The translations under genes were made by a program, and so were the position numbers. Below are positions 1 through 6,267 of a stretch of DNA of 8,830 nt, piece after piece. Each line of letters opens with the position of its first letter. Within the stretch, counting starts at the first letter, position 1. The stretch lies in assembly GCA_947258835.1 (NCBI GenBank), contig CAMYJY010000071.1, positions 1-8,830 on the forward strand. Reading direction: 5' to 3'. This stretch comes from an uncultured Pirellulales bacterium. GTDB lineage: Bacteria > Planctomycetota > Planctomycetia > Pirellulales > Lacipirellulaceae. The notes beneath the pieces were generated by a model, which saw nothing but the letters and a program-made list of their open reading frames with translations, searched no databases and had not been told where the DNA came from.

Positions 1-81
1 CTGAAGCGACTCTTGATTGGGTCCGTGGCGGAACGCGTGCTGCGGCTGGCACATTGCCCAGTGTTGGTCCTCCGTCAGTGA
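1..81 (+). CDS. Universal stress protein (UspA family), C-terminal fragment
   Basis: The first 81 bases read in frame 1 as 26 residues and a TGA stop; the 5' part lies outside the window. The peptide contains GSVAERVLRLAHCPVLVLR, which matches the conserved end of UspA-fold proteins: the G-S-x-A-E-R-V segment that closes the nucleotide-binding loop, then the last beta strand with a CPVLVLR ending. UspA-family proteins are small cytoplasmic alpha/beta proteins that often bind ATP and act in stress tolerance; the specific role cannot be told from this fragment. Its stop codon shares its final A with the first base of the heptamer repeat that follows. The next gene on the same strand begins 203 bases downstream. 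Confidence 0.85.
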   Translation: MKRLLIGSVAERVLRLAHCPVLVLRQ

Positions 82-212
82 TGTGAGATGTGAGATGTGG
101 GATGTGAGATGTGAGATGTGAGATGTGAGATGTGAGATGTGAGATGTGAGATGTGAGATGTGAGATGTGAGATGTGAGATGTGAGATTTATGATGTGAGA
201 TTTATGATGTGA
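81..212. repeat. Heptanucleotide tandem repeat (ATGTGAG)n
   Basis: From 81 to 185 the heptamer ATGTGAG is repeated 15 times, with one A-to-G variant in the third unit (95-101). The 7-base period then continues as ATTTATG, ATGTGAG, ATTTATG and a partial ATGTGA, ending at 212. Near-identity of the units indicates recent slippage expansion. The array starts within the stop codon of the universal stress protein gene and ends 72 bases before the MlaD-type start, so it fills most of that intergenic gap. No regulatory function is visible. Bases 213-284 hold no promoter I would defend, only a 9-codon frame (272-298) overlapping the next start. Confidence 0.95.
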
Positions 213-284
213 TCTTCAGCTATGCTTTGTAGGCTGGTGGGTCTGCCCCGCGGGATTCAGCGAACCGTATCATGAAAGATTGTC

Positions 285-1400
285 ATGGAAGATCGTAGCA
301 AACAATTCAGAGTGGGAGTGGTGGTGGTGACCACGTTGCTGGTGACCGCGCTGCTGGTGGCCATGACGAGTGATTTTTCCTGGTCCCCTTTTCGGCAGCG
401 GTACCAATTGCAAGTGCTCGTGGATCAAGCCCCCGGGGTCGCGCCGGAAACACCCGTCCGACGTCGTGGGATCCTCATCGGCCGCGTGGCCGATGTCGTG
501 GATACCGACGAGGGAGCGCTGATTACCGTGGAGATCGAAGAGAATAAACATGTGAAGACCAATGAGATTGTGCGGATTCAGACCTCGTTGATCGGGGATG
601 CGGTGCTCGAATTTACGCCAGCGGGCCCACCGGCGAATGCGCAAATCGTACAGCCCGGGATGGGCCCGGTGCGCGGCATGTACAACCCCAGTCCGTTGGA
701 CCTGGTGGCCAATTTGCAAGGGGATCTGAAGCAGACGATTCAGGCGCTGGGCCAGGCCGGCGGTGAGGTGGCCATCTTGGCCGAGAGGTTGAATCAAGTC
801 CTGGGTGGCCAAGATATCGAACGTCTTGACCGGCTGTTTGTTTCTGCGGAGACCGCCTTGAACAATATTGGGAGCGTGATGGCCAACCTCGATGACGTCT
901 TGGGCGATGAGCAATTTAAAGCGGAGTTAAAGAGCGGACTGGCGGAACTGCCGGGCCTGGTGTCAGAGGCCAAGGTCATCGCGGAGGCCCTGGAGAGGGC
1001 CGTGACTTCGGCCGATCAGAATTTGATCAACTTGCAAGGTCTGACTGAGCCCTTGGGTGAGCGGGGGCCAGAAATTACCGATGCTATCGAGACGGGGGTC
1101 GATAACCTCAGTGAGTTGCTGGGTGAGGCCGCCCTGTTGGCGAAGAATATCAACAGTTCCGATGGGACCATTGGGAAACTCATCTACGACGACCAACTCT
1201 ATCAGCAACTCGCCAGCACCATTGGTCAGGCCTCCGGGACCATGAGCGACTTGAGAATGTTGATCAACGATCCGCTGCTCCAACGACGCCTCCGCCAAAT
1301 TCTAGACGACTTGCGGATTTTTAGCGACAAGATCGCCCGCGACCCGGCCCGTGTGGCCCGCGGCTTCATTCCTAGAAACCGCGAAGTACCGCTCCAGTAG
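285..1400 (+). CDS. MlaD/MCE-family protein, membrane-anchored
   Basis: A complete 371-residue protein. A short basic N-terminus is followed by one membrane helix (about residues 11-27, VVVVTTLLVTALLVA), placing the rest outside the inner membrane. An MCE (mammalian cell entry/MlaD) domain spans about residues 38-115, with the family's central GV..ETPVRRRGILIGRV core and an SLIGDAVLEF strand. Residues 140-345 are predicted mainly helical and polar, like the long helical tail of MlaD/PqiB/YebT relatives. MCE proteins form hexameric lipid-binding rings, usually as the substrate-binding part of an ABC lipid transporter. No permease (MlaE) or ATPase (MlaF) gene is in the window, and the upstream neighbour is a stress protein, so transporter partners would be encoded elsewhere. 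The ATG at 285 gives a complete anchor; the upstream ATG at 272 is out of frame. No clear Shine-Dalgarno sequence. Domain call is firm; substrate is unknown. Confidence 0.9.
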   Translation: MEDRSKQFRVGVVVVTTLLVTALLVAMTSDFSWSPFRQRYQLQVLVDQAPGVAPETPVRRRGILIGRVADVVDTDEGALITVEIEENKHVKTNEIVRIQTSLIGDAVLEFTPAGPPANAQIVQPGMGPVRGMYNPSPLDLVANLQGDLKQTIQALGQAGGEVAILAERLNQVLGGQDIERLDRLFVSAETALNNIGSVMANLDDVLGDEQFKAELKSGLAELPGLVSEAKVIAEALERAVTSADQNLINLQGLTEPLGERGPEITDAIETGVDNLSELLGEAALLAKNINSSDGTIGKLIYDDQLYQQLASTIGQASGTMSDLRMLINDPLLQRRLRQILDDLRIFSDKIARDPARVARGFIPRNREVPLQ

Positions 1401-1404
1401 GGCG

Positions 1405-1458
1405 GGGCGGCAGTGCCACCAGCCAATGCGAGGGCGGCAGTGCCGCCAGCCAATGCGA
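1405..1458. repeat. 27-bp tandem duplication with internal palindrome
   Basis: Bases 1405-1431 and 1432-1458 are two adjacent 27-bp copies differing at one position (A at 1418, G at 1445). The second copy contains the perfect palindrome GGCGGC-AGT-GCCGCC (1433-1447); the A in the first copy breaks one pair. The array begins five bases after the MlaD-type stop codon. Confidence 0.9.
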
Positions 1459-1469
1459 GCTACCGCTCG
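1456..1469. terminator. Small hairpin between convergent genes
   Basis: CGAGC (1456-1460) and GCTCG (1465-1469) form a 5-bp GC-rich stem with a TACC loop, just after the 27-bp duplication. Together with the palindrome at 1433-1447 it could help end transcription from the MlaD-type gene and the convergent PEGA gene. No T-run follows on either strand, so this is a weak terminator call. The word TACCGCTC in the hairpin also occurs at the end of the MlaD-type coding region (near 1387), suggesting local duplication. Confidence 0.35.
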
Positions 1470-1539
1470 GAAGACATTGGACCGCTCCCGTTGGTCGCTC
1501 ATGGGACCCGTGCAGGTGAGCTGGCACTTTTCTGGTGAT

Positions 1540-2145
1540 CTATTGCCGTCGCTCAAGAGCTTGTCCGGTGGGCGGCAGGGTATCCGAATTCGGATCCGCG
1601 AAGCCGGGGGCCAGCGTTTCTGGATTTGCTGTGGGCGGTGTGGTCGTACCTGGGGCCAGCACCGGACCGAGGATTGGCTGGCTGGCTGAGGTTGCCCCGG
1701 CTGTACCGGTCGCGTTTGCGGGTAAGACGGCACCTGGCAGGGCGCTTTGTCGCAGTTGCTCAGCGCGACCGAGCAATTGCTCAGAAGGCACAATCACCTG
1801 CGGTTGGAGATTGAAGGACACCGTGCGATAGTCTTGGATTTCGCGGGGCACCAGATTTTCGCTGACAAAGTCGCAGGGGGGAAGCTGATACCAAGGCGCC
1901 GGGATGGGCTGATTTACCGTCAGCGTCTCGTAGCCGGCCTTCACCAAACGAATTTCGCGCGTGCCGTAGTAGGTGAAACTTGTTGCGCACGGCGTGTTGC
2001 CAATCGGTTGATTGTCGACGTACACCATGGCTCCCGGCGGATTGCTCCGTACCAACAGGCGCCTGCGGACACAGCCCGTGTGCAAGACCAACAGGCAAAG
2101 CATCCAGCAGGTGAGCAGGGATCGTGTGGTTTTCGATAAGGACAT
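1540..2145 (-). CDS. PEGA-domain protein, probable envelope lipoprotein
   Basis: A 201-residue protein if translation begins at the ATG at 2145; an upstream in-frame ATG at 2187 would add 14 residues ahead of a normal export signal, so 2145 is preferred. Residues 1-24 look like a signal peptide (SLSKTTRS, then LLTCWMLCLLVLHTG) ending at Cys25 in LHTGC. The Leu is at -4 rather than -3, so the lipobox is atypical. Residues 27-75 form a PEGA domain (LLVRSNPPGAMVYVDNQPIG, then TYYGTREIRLVKAGYETL), a small beta-sandwich module found on surface proteins. Residues 76-115 carry the PAPWYQLPPCDFVSENLVP segment that I recall following PEGA in planctomycete homologues. The last 70 residues are a Pro/Ala/Thr-rich low-complexity tail. 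Convergent with the MlaD-type gene. The 170-bp element pair begins about 30 bp upstream of its start, so its promoter probably lies in or beside repeat DNA. Molecular role unknown. Confidence 0.85.
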   Translation of the reverse strand: MSLSKTTRSLLTCWMLCLLVLHTGCVRRRLLVRSNPPGAMVYVDNQPIGNTPCATSFTYYGTREIRLVKAGYETLTVNQPIPAPWYQLPPCDFVSENLVPREIQDYRTVSFNLQPQVIVPSEQLLGRAEQLRQSALPGAVLPANATGTAGATSASQPILGPVLAPGTTTPPTANPETLAPGFADPNSDTLPPTGQALERRQ

Positions 2146-2176
2146 GGCACCGCAAAGCGGTTTGGGGACGTGCTGT

Positions 2177-2346
2177 AAAGTACTCAAACTGAAAACGGGG
2201 CCTCCATGAAGCCGGTAAAGCCAGAGAAAACAGCCTCTGTTTCCGCACCGCGGCGGCTCACAACAAAACTTGGTTGAGACGCGGATGGAGCGGGCTTTTC
2301 CGGCCCAAACCGGCTAGCACTGGGTATACCTGTTTTCACTTTAAGT
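2177..2346. repeat. MITE-like ~170-bp element, copy A
   Basis: First of two adjacent diverged copies. It begins AAAGTACT..AACTGAAAAC and ends CCTGTTTTCACTTTAAGT. The ends are imperfect inverted repeats: GAAAAC near 2191 and AGCCGG at 2210-2215 are mirrored by GTTTTC near 2332 and CCGGCT at 2310-2315. The 23-bp block at 2292-2314, starting GGGCTTTTCC, is repeated exactly in copy B at 2461-2483. No protein-coding capacity is credible. It sits immediately upstream of the PEGA gene start. Confidence 0.75.
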
Positions 2347-2516
2347 AAAGTACTTCAACTGAAAATAAGGCTTCCATGAAGCCGGTTCAGCCCGGGAAAT
2401 CGCGTACGCTTCAAGCCCGCGGCGGTTTGAAAACGGACCGGGCCCAGGCGCTGAGACGGTGGGCTTTTCCGGCCCAAACCGGCCAGCACGAGGCATGCCT
2501 GTTTTCACGTTGAGTA
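2347..2516. repeat. MITE-like ~170-bp element, copy B
   Basis: Second copy, offset by 170 bases at its start and 169 at the shared 23-bp block. It begins AAAGTACTTCAACTGAAAA and ends CCTGTTTTCACGTTGAGT. The 5' arm (about 2356-2400, including AAGCCGGTTCAGCCCGGGAA) pairs imperfectly with the complement of the 3' arm (about 2464-2512, containing TTTTCCGGCCCAAACCGGCC). Transcribed RNA would fold into a long interrupted hairpin. The central part (2400-2460) differs strongly from copy A, so the ends are better conserved than the middle. Confidence 0.75.
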
Positions 2517-2624
2517 AAAAAAGTAGTTGGCCTCGGCCTCCGCCGTACCTGCTGCAATTCGGTGGAAAAGTCGCAAAAGTATAGAGGGATCGCAGTTTGC
2601 CGGCCATGCCGATTTCACGCCCCC

Positions 2625-2770
2625 GCGGGCGGGCAGGCGGGAATCCAGGTTGTCCGCACCCACGTCATTCCCGCGCAGGCGGGAATCCAGGTTATTCATG
2701 CCCACGTCATTCCCGCGCAGGCGGGAATCCAGGTTATTCATGCCCACGTCATTCCCGCGCAGGCGGGAAT
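2625..2770. repeat. 42-bp-period array of ATTCCC-N8-GGGAAT palindromes
   Basis: Units of 42 bp start at 2625 (left half degenerate), 2667 and 2709, and a last partial unit starts at 2751. Each intact unit opens with the 20-bp palindrome ATTCCCGCGCAGGCGGGAAT, at 2667-2686, 2709-2728 and 2751-2770, then CCAGGTTATTCATGCCCACGTC. The pattern ATTCCC-N8-GGGAAT is the consensus of the dRS3 repeats of Neisseria and is seen in other bacteria. The bases between palindromes are the same in each full unit, so this is a tandem duplication and not a CRISPR array. The preceding stretch 2517-2624 is non-repetitive and shows no gene. Confidence 0.9.
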
Positions 2771-2818
2771 CCAGCAGGGCGGATAGATAGTCTAGATTCC
2801 CGCCTACGCGGGAATGAC
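2748..2818. repeat. Head-to-head palindrome pair (REPIN-like)
   Basis: The last palindrome of the array with its flanks (2748-2774, starting GTCATTCCCGC and ending CCAG) is mirrored by an inverted copy at 2792-2818. The two 27-bp arms match at 25 of 27 positions across a 17-base loop (2775-2791). Two inverted short palindromic repeats around a short spacer is the architecture of REPINs/BIMEs. The same arrangement recurs at 8743-8812. Confidence 0.85.
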
Positions 2819-2858
2819 GGTTGGTAGGGCGGGAATGACGGTTGGCAGGGCGGGAATG
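2808..2858. repeat. 21-bp tandem repeat derived from the palindrome half
   Basis: GCGGGAATGACGGTTGGTAGG (split here as 2808-2828) is followed by a copy with one change (2829-2849, GTAGG to GCAGG) and a 9-base partial copy (2850-2858). The units are the right half of the inverted palindrome plus its flank, so they arose by local duplication. From 2859 to 2947 no further repeat is seen; this stretch must contain any promoter for the phosphatase gene, but I cannot identify one. Confidence 0.8.
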
Positions 2859-2947
2859 GCCGCGACGAAAGCACCGCCTATCAACTGCTAGCAAGAGAAG
2901 ATAACATAGACATTTGATTCACCTGTCCGGGAAGATTGCTTGCTGCC

Positions 2948-4264
2948 ATGACCAGTTTGCATAAAAAAATGGAGCTTAGCGCAGGCGGCCTCCGCTGCGC
3001 GGCAGTCAGCGATGTGGGAATGCGTCGCACCAGCAATCAGGATTCCCTGGTGATCTCTCTGGCCGAGAACCGCAGCGAGTGGCAGAGCCACGGGCATTTG
3101 TTAGCGGTAGCAGACGGTATGGGGGCCCATGCTGCGGGTGAGCTGGCCAGCCAGTTGGCCACCGACACCGTCTCCCACAGTTATCATAAACGCCAGGCCG
3201 AGTCCCCCAGCCAAGCCTTGGTGGCGGCTATGTATGAGGCCAATCAGGTCATTCATGCCAAGGGGCAACACAGTGTCGATTTTCACGGCATGGGCACTAC
3301 CTGCAGCGTGCTCTTGCTGCTGCCGGATGGCGCACTGGCCGCCCACGTGGGCGATAGTCGCGTGTACCGCTGGCGAGGGTCTTGTTTTGATCAATTGACC
3401 TTCGACCATAGTTTGGTCTGGGAAATGGCTGCGGCAGGGCATGCCACGGAGGAGGACATTCCAGCCTACGTCCCCAAGAATGTCATCACCCGCTCCCTAG
3501 GTCCGCAAATGAAAGTGACCGTGGATTTGGAAGGCCCCTTCCCGGTGCAGTCGGGCGATCGTTTTTTGCTCTGCAGCGATGGTTTGACGGGGCCCTTGAA
3601 GCCGGAATTGATCGGCATGGTCGTGGCTGCGTTACCTCCTCAAGAAGCCGCGCAATCACTGGTCGACTTGGCAAACCTCCGTGGTGGGCCAGATAATATT
3701 ACCGTGCTGATAGCGGACGTCGTGGATCGAAGTCAGCTCGGCAGTGCCAGCTGCCCCACCCAGTTTGCCAGGAGTGCCTCGCAGCGTCGGGCGCGGCGGC
3801 CGGGGCCGTCTCGTTTCGCTCCGGTGGTCGGGGGACTGGGGGCGGTAGCTGCCGTGGCCCTGGCGGTGGTTGGTGCTTGGATACCGGCGGTCCTGTTGGC
3901 GGCCGCCGGCCTCTTGCTGTGGGGGCTGGGGAAGTTGTGGTCCCGGCCGGGTCCTCCCCCGGCCTGTGCCCAGTCGAACAGCTTGCCAGGCCGCGCCCCC
4001 TATCGTCAGCACGATTGCACGCCGACCATGACGAAGATCGAACCGCTGAACGATATTGTGCGACAACTGGAAGACCTGGAGAGCGACCGCGATTGGAATT
4101 TCGACTGGCAGCCAATCCGAGACGATCGCCAGCGGGCGCATCAAGCGATGGCCTGCGGCGACTATCCCCAGGCGGTGGTCGCTTTGTGCAGTGCGGTACG
4201 GAGCATGATGCAAGCCCTCCGGGAGCAAGGCACGGCCAGCGATTCGTCGATTCAGTTGCGTTAG
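2948..4264 (+). CDS. PP2C-family Ser/Thr protein phosphatase with membrane anchor and C-terminal domain
   Basis: A 438-residue protein from ATG 2948; TTG 2936 would add four residues and ATG 2969 would remove seven. Residues 16-258 form a complete PP2C (PPM) catalytic domain. It has RTSNQD (27-32), DGMGAHAAGE (56-65, with Ala for the usual second Gly of DGMGG), GMGTT, GDSRVY (135-140), FDHSLV, ITRSLG, CSDGL (209-213) and GGPDNIT (246-252). The metal-binding aspartates are present, so it should be an active Mn/Mg-dependent phosphatase, related to bacterial Stp/PrpC enzymes that reverse Hanks-type kinases. After a basic linker, residues 291-331 are two closely spaced hydrophobic helices, so both ends should face the cytoplasm. 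A Pro-rich linker leads to a charged, helical segment (362-428, with DWNFDWQPIRDD and a TPR-like ACGDYPQAVVALCSAV) that I do not recognise. No partner kinase is in the window. The catalytic call is firm; the substrate is unknown. Confidence 0.92.
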   Translation: MTSLHKKMELSAGGLRCAAVSDVGMRRTSNQDSLVISLAENRSEWQSHGHLLAVADGMGAHAAGELASQLATDTVSHSYHKRQAESPSQALVAAMYEANQVIHAKGQHSVDFHGMGTTCSVLLLLPDGALAAHVGDSRVYRWRGSCFDQLTFDHSLVWEMAAAGHATEEDIPAYVPKNVITRSLGPQMKVTVDLEGPFPVQSGDRFLLCSDGLTGPLKPELIGMVVAALPPQEAAQSLVDLANLRGGPDNITVLIADVVDRSQLGSASCPTQFARSASQRRARRPGPSRFAPVVGGLGAVAAVALAVVGAWIPAVLLAAAGLLLWGLGKLWSRPGPPPACAQSNSLPGRAPYRQHDCTPTMTKIEPLNDIVRQLEDLESDRDWNFDWQPIRDDRQRAHQAMACGDYPQAVVALCSAVRSMMQALREQGTASDSSIQLR

Positions 4265-4610
4265 GCCCCTTACTTCCAAATTCCCGCCAGGGCCTGGGGC
4301 GATAAGCCGCCCGGGAACCGACGCTGTTGGCAGCTAGCACTTTGCCCGCACTCGGCTGCATCGGCCAAATTTGGAACGACTGAATTTTAGTGCCCAAACT
4401 GTGGTTGTCAGATTTACAACGTTCCTAGTACACTCCCGAGCCAGCCGGGTTTCAGGATGAAGCCTAAAGCAGCTTACGAAAATACGTGGTTGTGATCCAC
4501 GTGAAAACCAAGGGGAGCCACGCAGTGCGACCCGATGCCAGCACAACGCATTTTCGAAATTTGCTGCAGAACGATTGCAAACACTTTGCCCTACGACAAG
4601 GAGGTCGTTG
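4265..4610. other. 346-bp intergenic region before the two-component pair
   Basis: No gene seen. TTCCCG (4281-4286) and CGGGAA (4312-4317) could pair around a GC-rich interior as a weak terminator for the phosphatase gene. A 6-bp inverted repeat, ACGTGG (4484-4489) and CCACGT (4497-4502) with a 7-base spacer, is a possible operator for the downstream kinase gene. I found no convincing sigma-70 or sigma-54 promoter. The region ends with the strong ribosome binding site of the kinase gene. Confidence 0.4.
4598..4604 (+). promoter_or_regulatory. Shine-Dalgarno sequence AAGGAGG deciding a GTG start
   Basis: AAGGAGG is a full match to the anti-Shine-Dalgarno core. It sits six bases ahead of GTG 4611 and only three ahead of TTG 4608. 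This argues against the longest frame, which would begin at TTG 4575 upstream of the site itself. It is the clearest ribosome binding site in the window. Confidence 0.8.
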
Positions 4611-6257
4611 GTGCTCTCTCATTGGCCCATACGTACGAAACTCAAGCTCGGTTTGGGTTTGCTCCTGGTAACCGTGTTGGCGCTGTTTGGCAGTGCCTAC
4701 TACGGTCTTTACGCCTATCGCGGTTTGGTCAAAAGCCTCAGTGCCCGTGCGGTCGAGCTGCCTTTGGCCGGACAGATTAGTCAGAACCTGGTCGATTTGC
4801 GGGACATTCTCAGTCAGGCCGGGGAGCGATTCGATGGCACCTGCCTGGAGCCTTCGTTGGCTGGGAACAGACGGAAAGATCCTTATCCCTTGGATGCCCA
4901 GTGGCTACGGGAAGAGTACTGCCATCGGTTGAACGATTTGGTGCAGTCCCTGGGCCGCTATCGTCAGCAACTCGATCAAAACGAGAATGATCGTGATCCG
5001 CGTTTAGGCAATGACTTTCATGAGCGACAAACCCTGGCCCGTATCGATGCGGTGGTGGAGCGGATGGGCGGCGCTGAGCTCTCTGCCAGCTTGCAGGAAG
5101 ATTGGCTCCTCGACCCCTCGCGGATTGGCATGCTCCGCGACGAAGCGGAGAAATTACGCCACTTGGTTGCCGAACTGCCCAGCCATCTGCACAAACGTTT
5201 TCAGGCGTTGTCGGTCGATGTCCGGGCCCAGTACCGGACGGCGATCATCACGGCTTGGACCAACGCGATTATCGCCCTGGTGCTGCTGGGAACCGCCATT
5301 CGGATGTTTTACAGGTGGTTTGCCACGCCTTTGCAAAAGCTGGTGCAAGGTTCGCGCGAGGTGGCCAGCGGGAACTTTGATCATCGCATCCGGCTCAAGA
5401 CCCAGGATGAAATGGGAGAATTGGCCGACGCCATGGATGAGATGACCACACAATTCCAAGCCACGCGGGATGACCTGGATCGCCAGGTGCGAGAGCGGAC
5501 CAATCAAGTGGTCCGGAGCGAACAGCTGGCCAGCGTGGGATTCTTGGCGGCCGGTGTTTCGCACGAAATTAACAATCCGTTGGCCTCCATTGCCTTGTGC
5601 AGCGAATCCCTGGAAAGTCGTTTGGAGGAGTTGCTGGAGCATGTCCATGGAGACCACGCGGACGACATCCAAGTTGCGCGCGATTACCTGCAGATGATCC
5701 AGCGGGAGGCCTTCCGCTGCAAACAGATCACCGAAAAACTGCTTGATTTTGCCCGCATGGGGGATTCCCAGCGTCATAGCACCGAGCTGCGCACGCTCAC
5801 CGAAGGGGTGATTGAAATGGTGCAGCACCTGGGGAAATACCAGGACAAGCAGCTGGAGCTGTTGCCGGGAGATCCGGTGATTGTGCAAGTGAACGCGCAA
5901 GAAATCAAACAAGTGGTGCTGAACTTAATGACCAACGGCCTGGAAAGCGTGGACTCGGGCGGTACGGTCACGGTCCAAGTCGCCAGCCAAGATGGCCGCG
6001 CAAAAATTATTGTGAGCGACGACGGCTGTGGCATGACGGAAGAAGTACGCAAACACTTGTTCGAGCCCTTTTTTACCCGCCGGCGGAGCGGCCAGGGCAC
6101 GGGTTTGGGGTTGTCGATCACCTATCGTATCGTCGAAGAACACCAAGGAAGCATCGAAGTCACCAGTGACGGAGCCGGACGCGGATCGCGTTTTGAGGTT
6201 GCGTTGCCTCTTGAGCCTGTGAGCAAGGAGAATCACTATCGCTACCAAGCAGCCTAA
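4611..6257 (+). CDS. Membrane sensor histidine kinase (HAMP-HisKA-HATPase_c)
   Basis: 548 residues from the GTG start. Domains in order: transmembrane helix 1 (about 13-33); an extracytoplasmic, mainly helical sensor region (about 34-209) with no ligand motif I recognise; transmembrane helix 2 (about 210-233); HAMP linker (about 232-285, ending GELADAMDEM); a short coiled coil; HisKA with phosphoacceptor His318 in GVSHEINNPLASI; and HATPase_c. The last has an N-box (QVVLNLMTNGLES, 435-447), G1 (DDGCGM, 470-475), F-box (FEPFF) and G2 (GQGTGLGL, 494-501). All catalytic motifs are intact. The HEINNPL H-box is typical of kinases that partner NtrC-type regulators (NtrB/AtoS/ZraS-like). It is cotranscribed with, and overlaps or abuts, the sigma-54 activator gene downstream, its presumed phosphorelay partner. 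The signal is unknown. Confidence 0.93.
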   Translation: MLSHWPIRTKLKLGLGLLLVTVLALFGSAYYGLYAYRGLVKSLSARAVELPLAGQISQNLVDLRDILSQAGERFDGTCLEPSLAGNRRKDPYPLDAQWLREEYCHRLNDLVQSLGRYRQQLDQNENDRDPRLGNDFHERQTLARIDAVVERMGGAELSASLQEDWLLDPSRIGMLRDEAEKLRHLVAELPSHLHKRFQALSVDVRAQYRTAIITAWTNAIIALVLLGTAIRMFYRWFATPLQKLVQGSREVASGNFDHRIRLKTQDEMGELADAMDEMTTQFQATRDDLDRQVRERTNQVVRSEQLASVGFLAAGVSHEINNPLASIALCSESLESRLEELLEHVHGDHADDIQVARDYLQMIQREAFRCKQITEKLLDFARMGDSQRHSTELRTLTEGVIEMVQHLGKYQDKQLELLPGDPVIVQVNAQEIKQVVLNLMTNGLESVDSGGTVTVQVASQDGRAKIIVSDDGCGMTEEVRKHLFEPFFTRRRSGQGTGLGLSITYRIVEEHQGSIEVTSDGAGRGSRFEVALPLEPVSKENHYRYQAA

Positions 6258-6267
6258 TGGTCAAGGA

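Noticed and set aside
272..298. Nine-codon frame MKDCHGRS overlapping the MlaD-type start
   Set aside because: Too short to judge, no ribosome binding site, and out of frame with the gene; it could be a leader peptide but nothing supports that.
1781..2248. Minus-strand frame overlapping the PEGA gene, sharing a SWRPRFQFEYF-like peptide with the frame at 2341-2607
   Set aside because: The shared peptide comes from the duplicated ~170-bp element; most of the frame is a shadow of the PEGA gene.
2625..2770. CRISPR array
   Set aside because: The sequences between the palindromes are the same in each full unit, so there are no unique spacers, and no cas gene is nearby.
2505..2894. Minus-strand frame with repeated DSRLRGND
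   Set aside because: The peptide repeat is only the translation of the palindromic DNA repeats; the same bases read as HSRAGGNP-type peptides on the other strand.
4328..4348. Sigma-54 promoter suggested by TTGGCAG..TTTGC
   Set aside because: The GG and GC elements are about three bases too far apart for the fixed -24/-12 spacing.
3656..4397. Long minus-strand frames antisense to the phosphatase gene
   Set aside because: Low-complexity Pro/Arg-rich translations without domains, opposite a well-supported gene.
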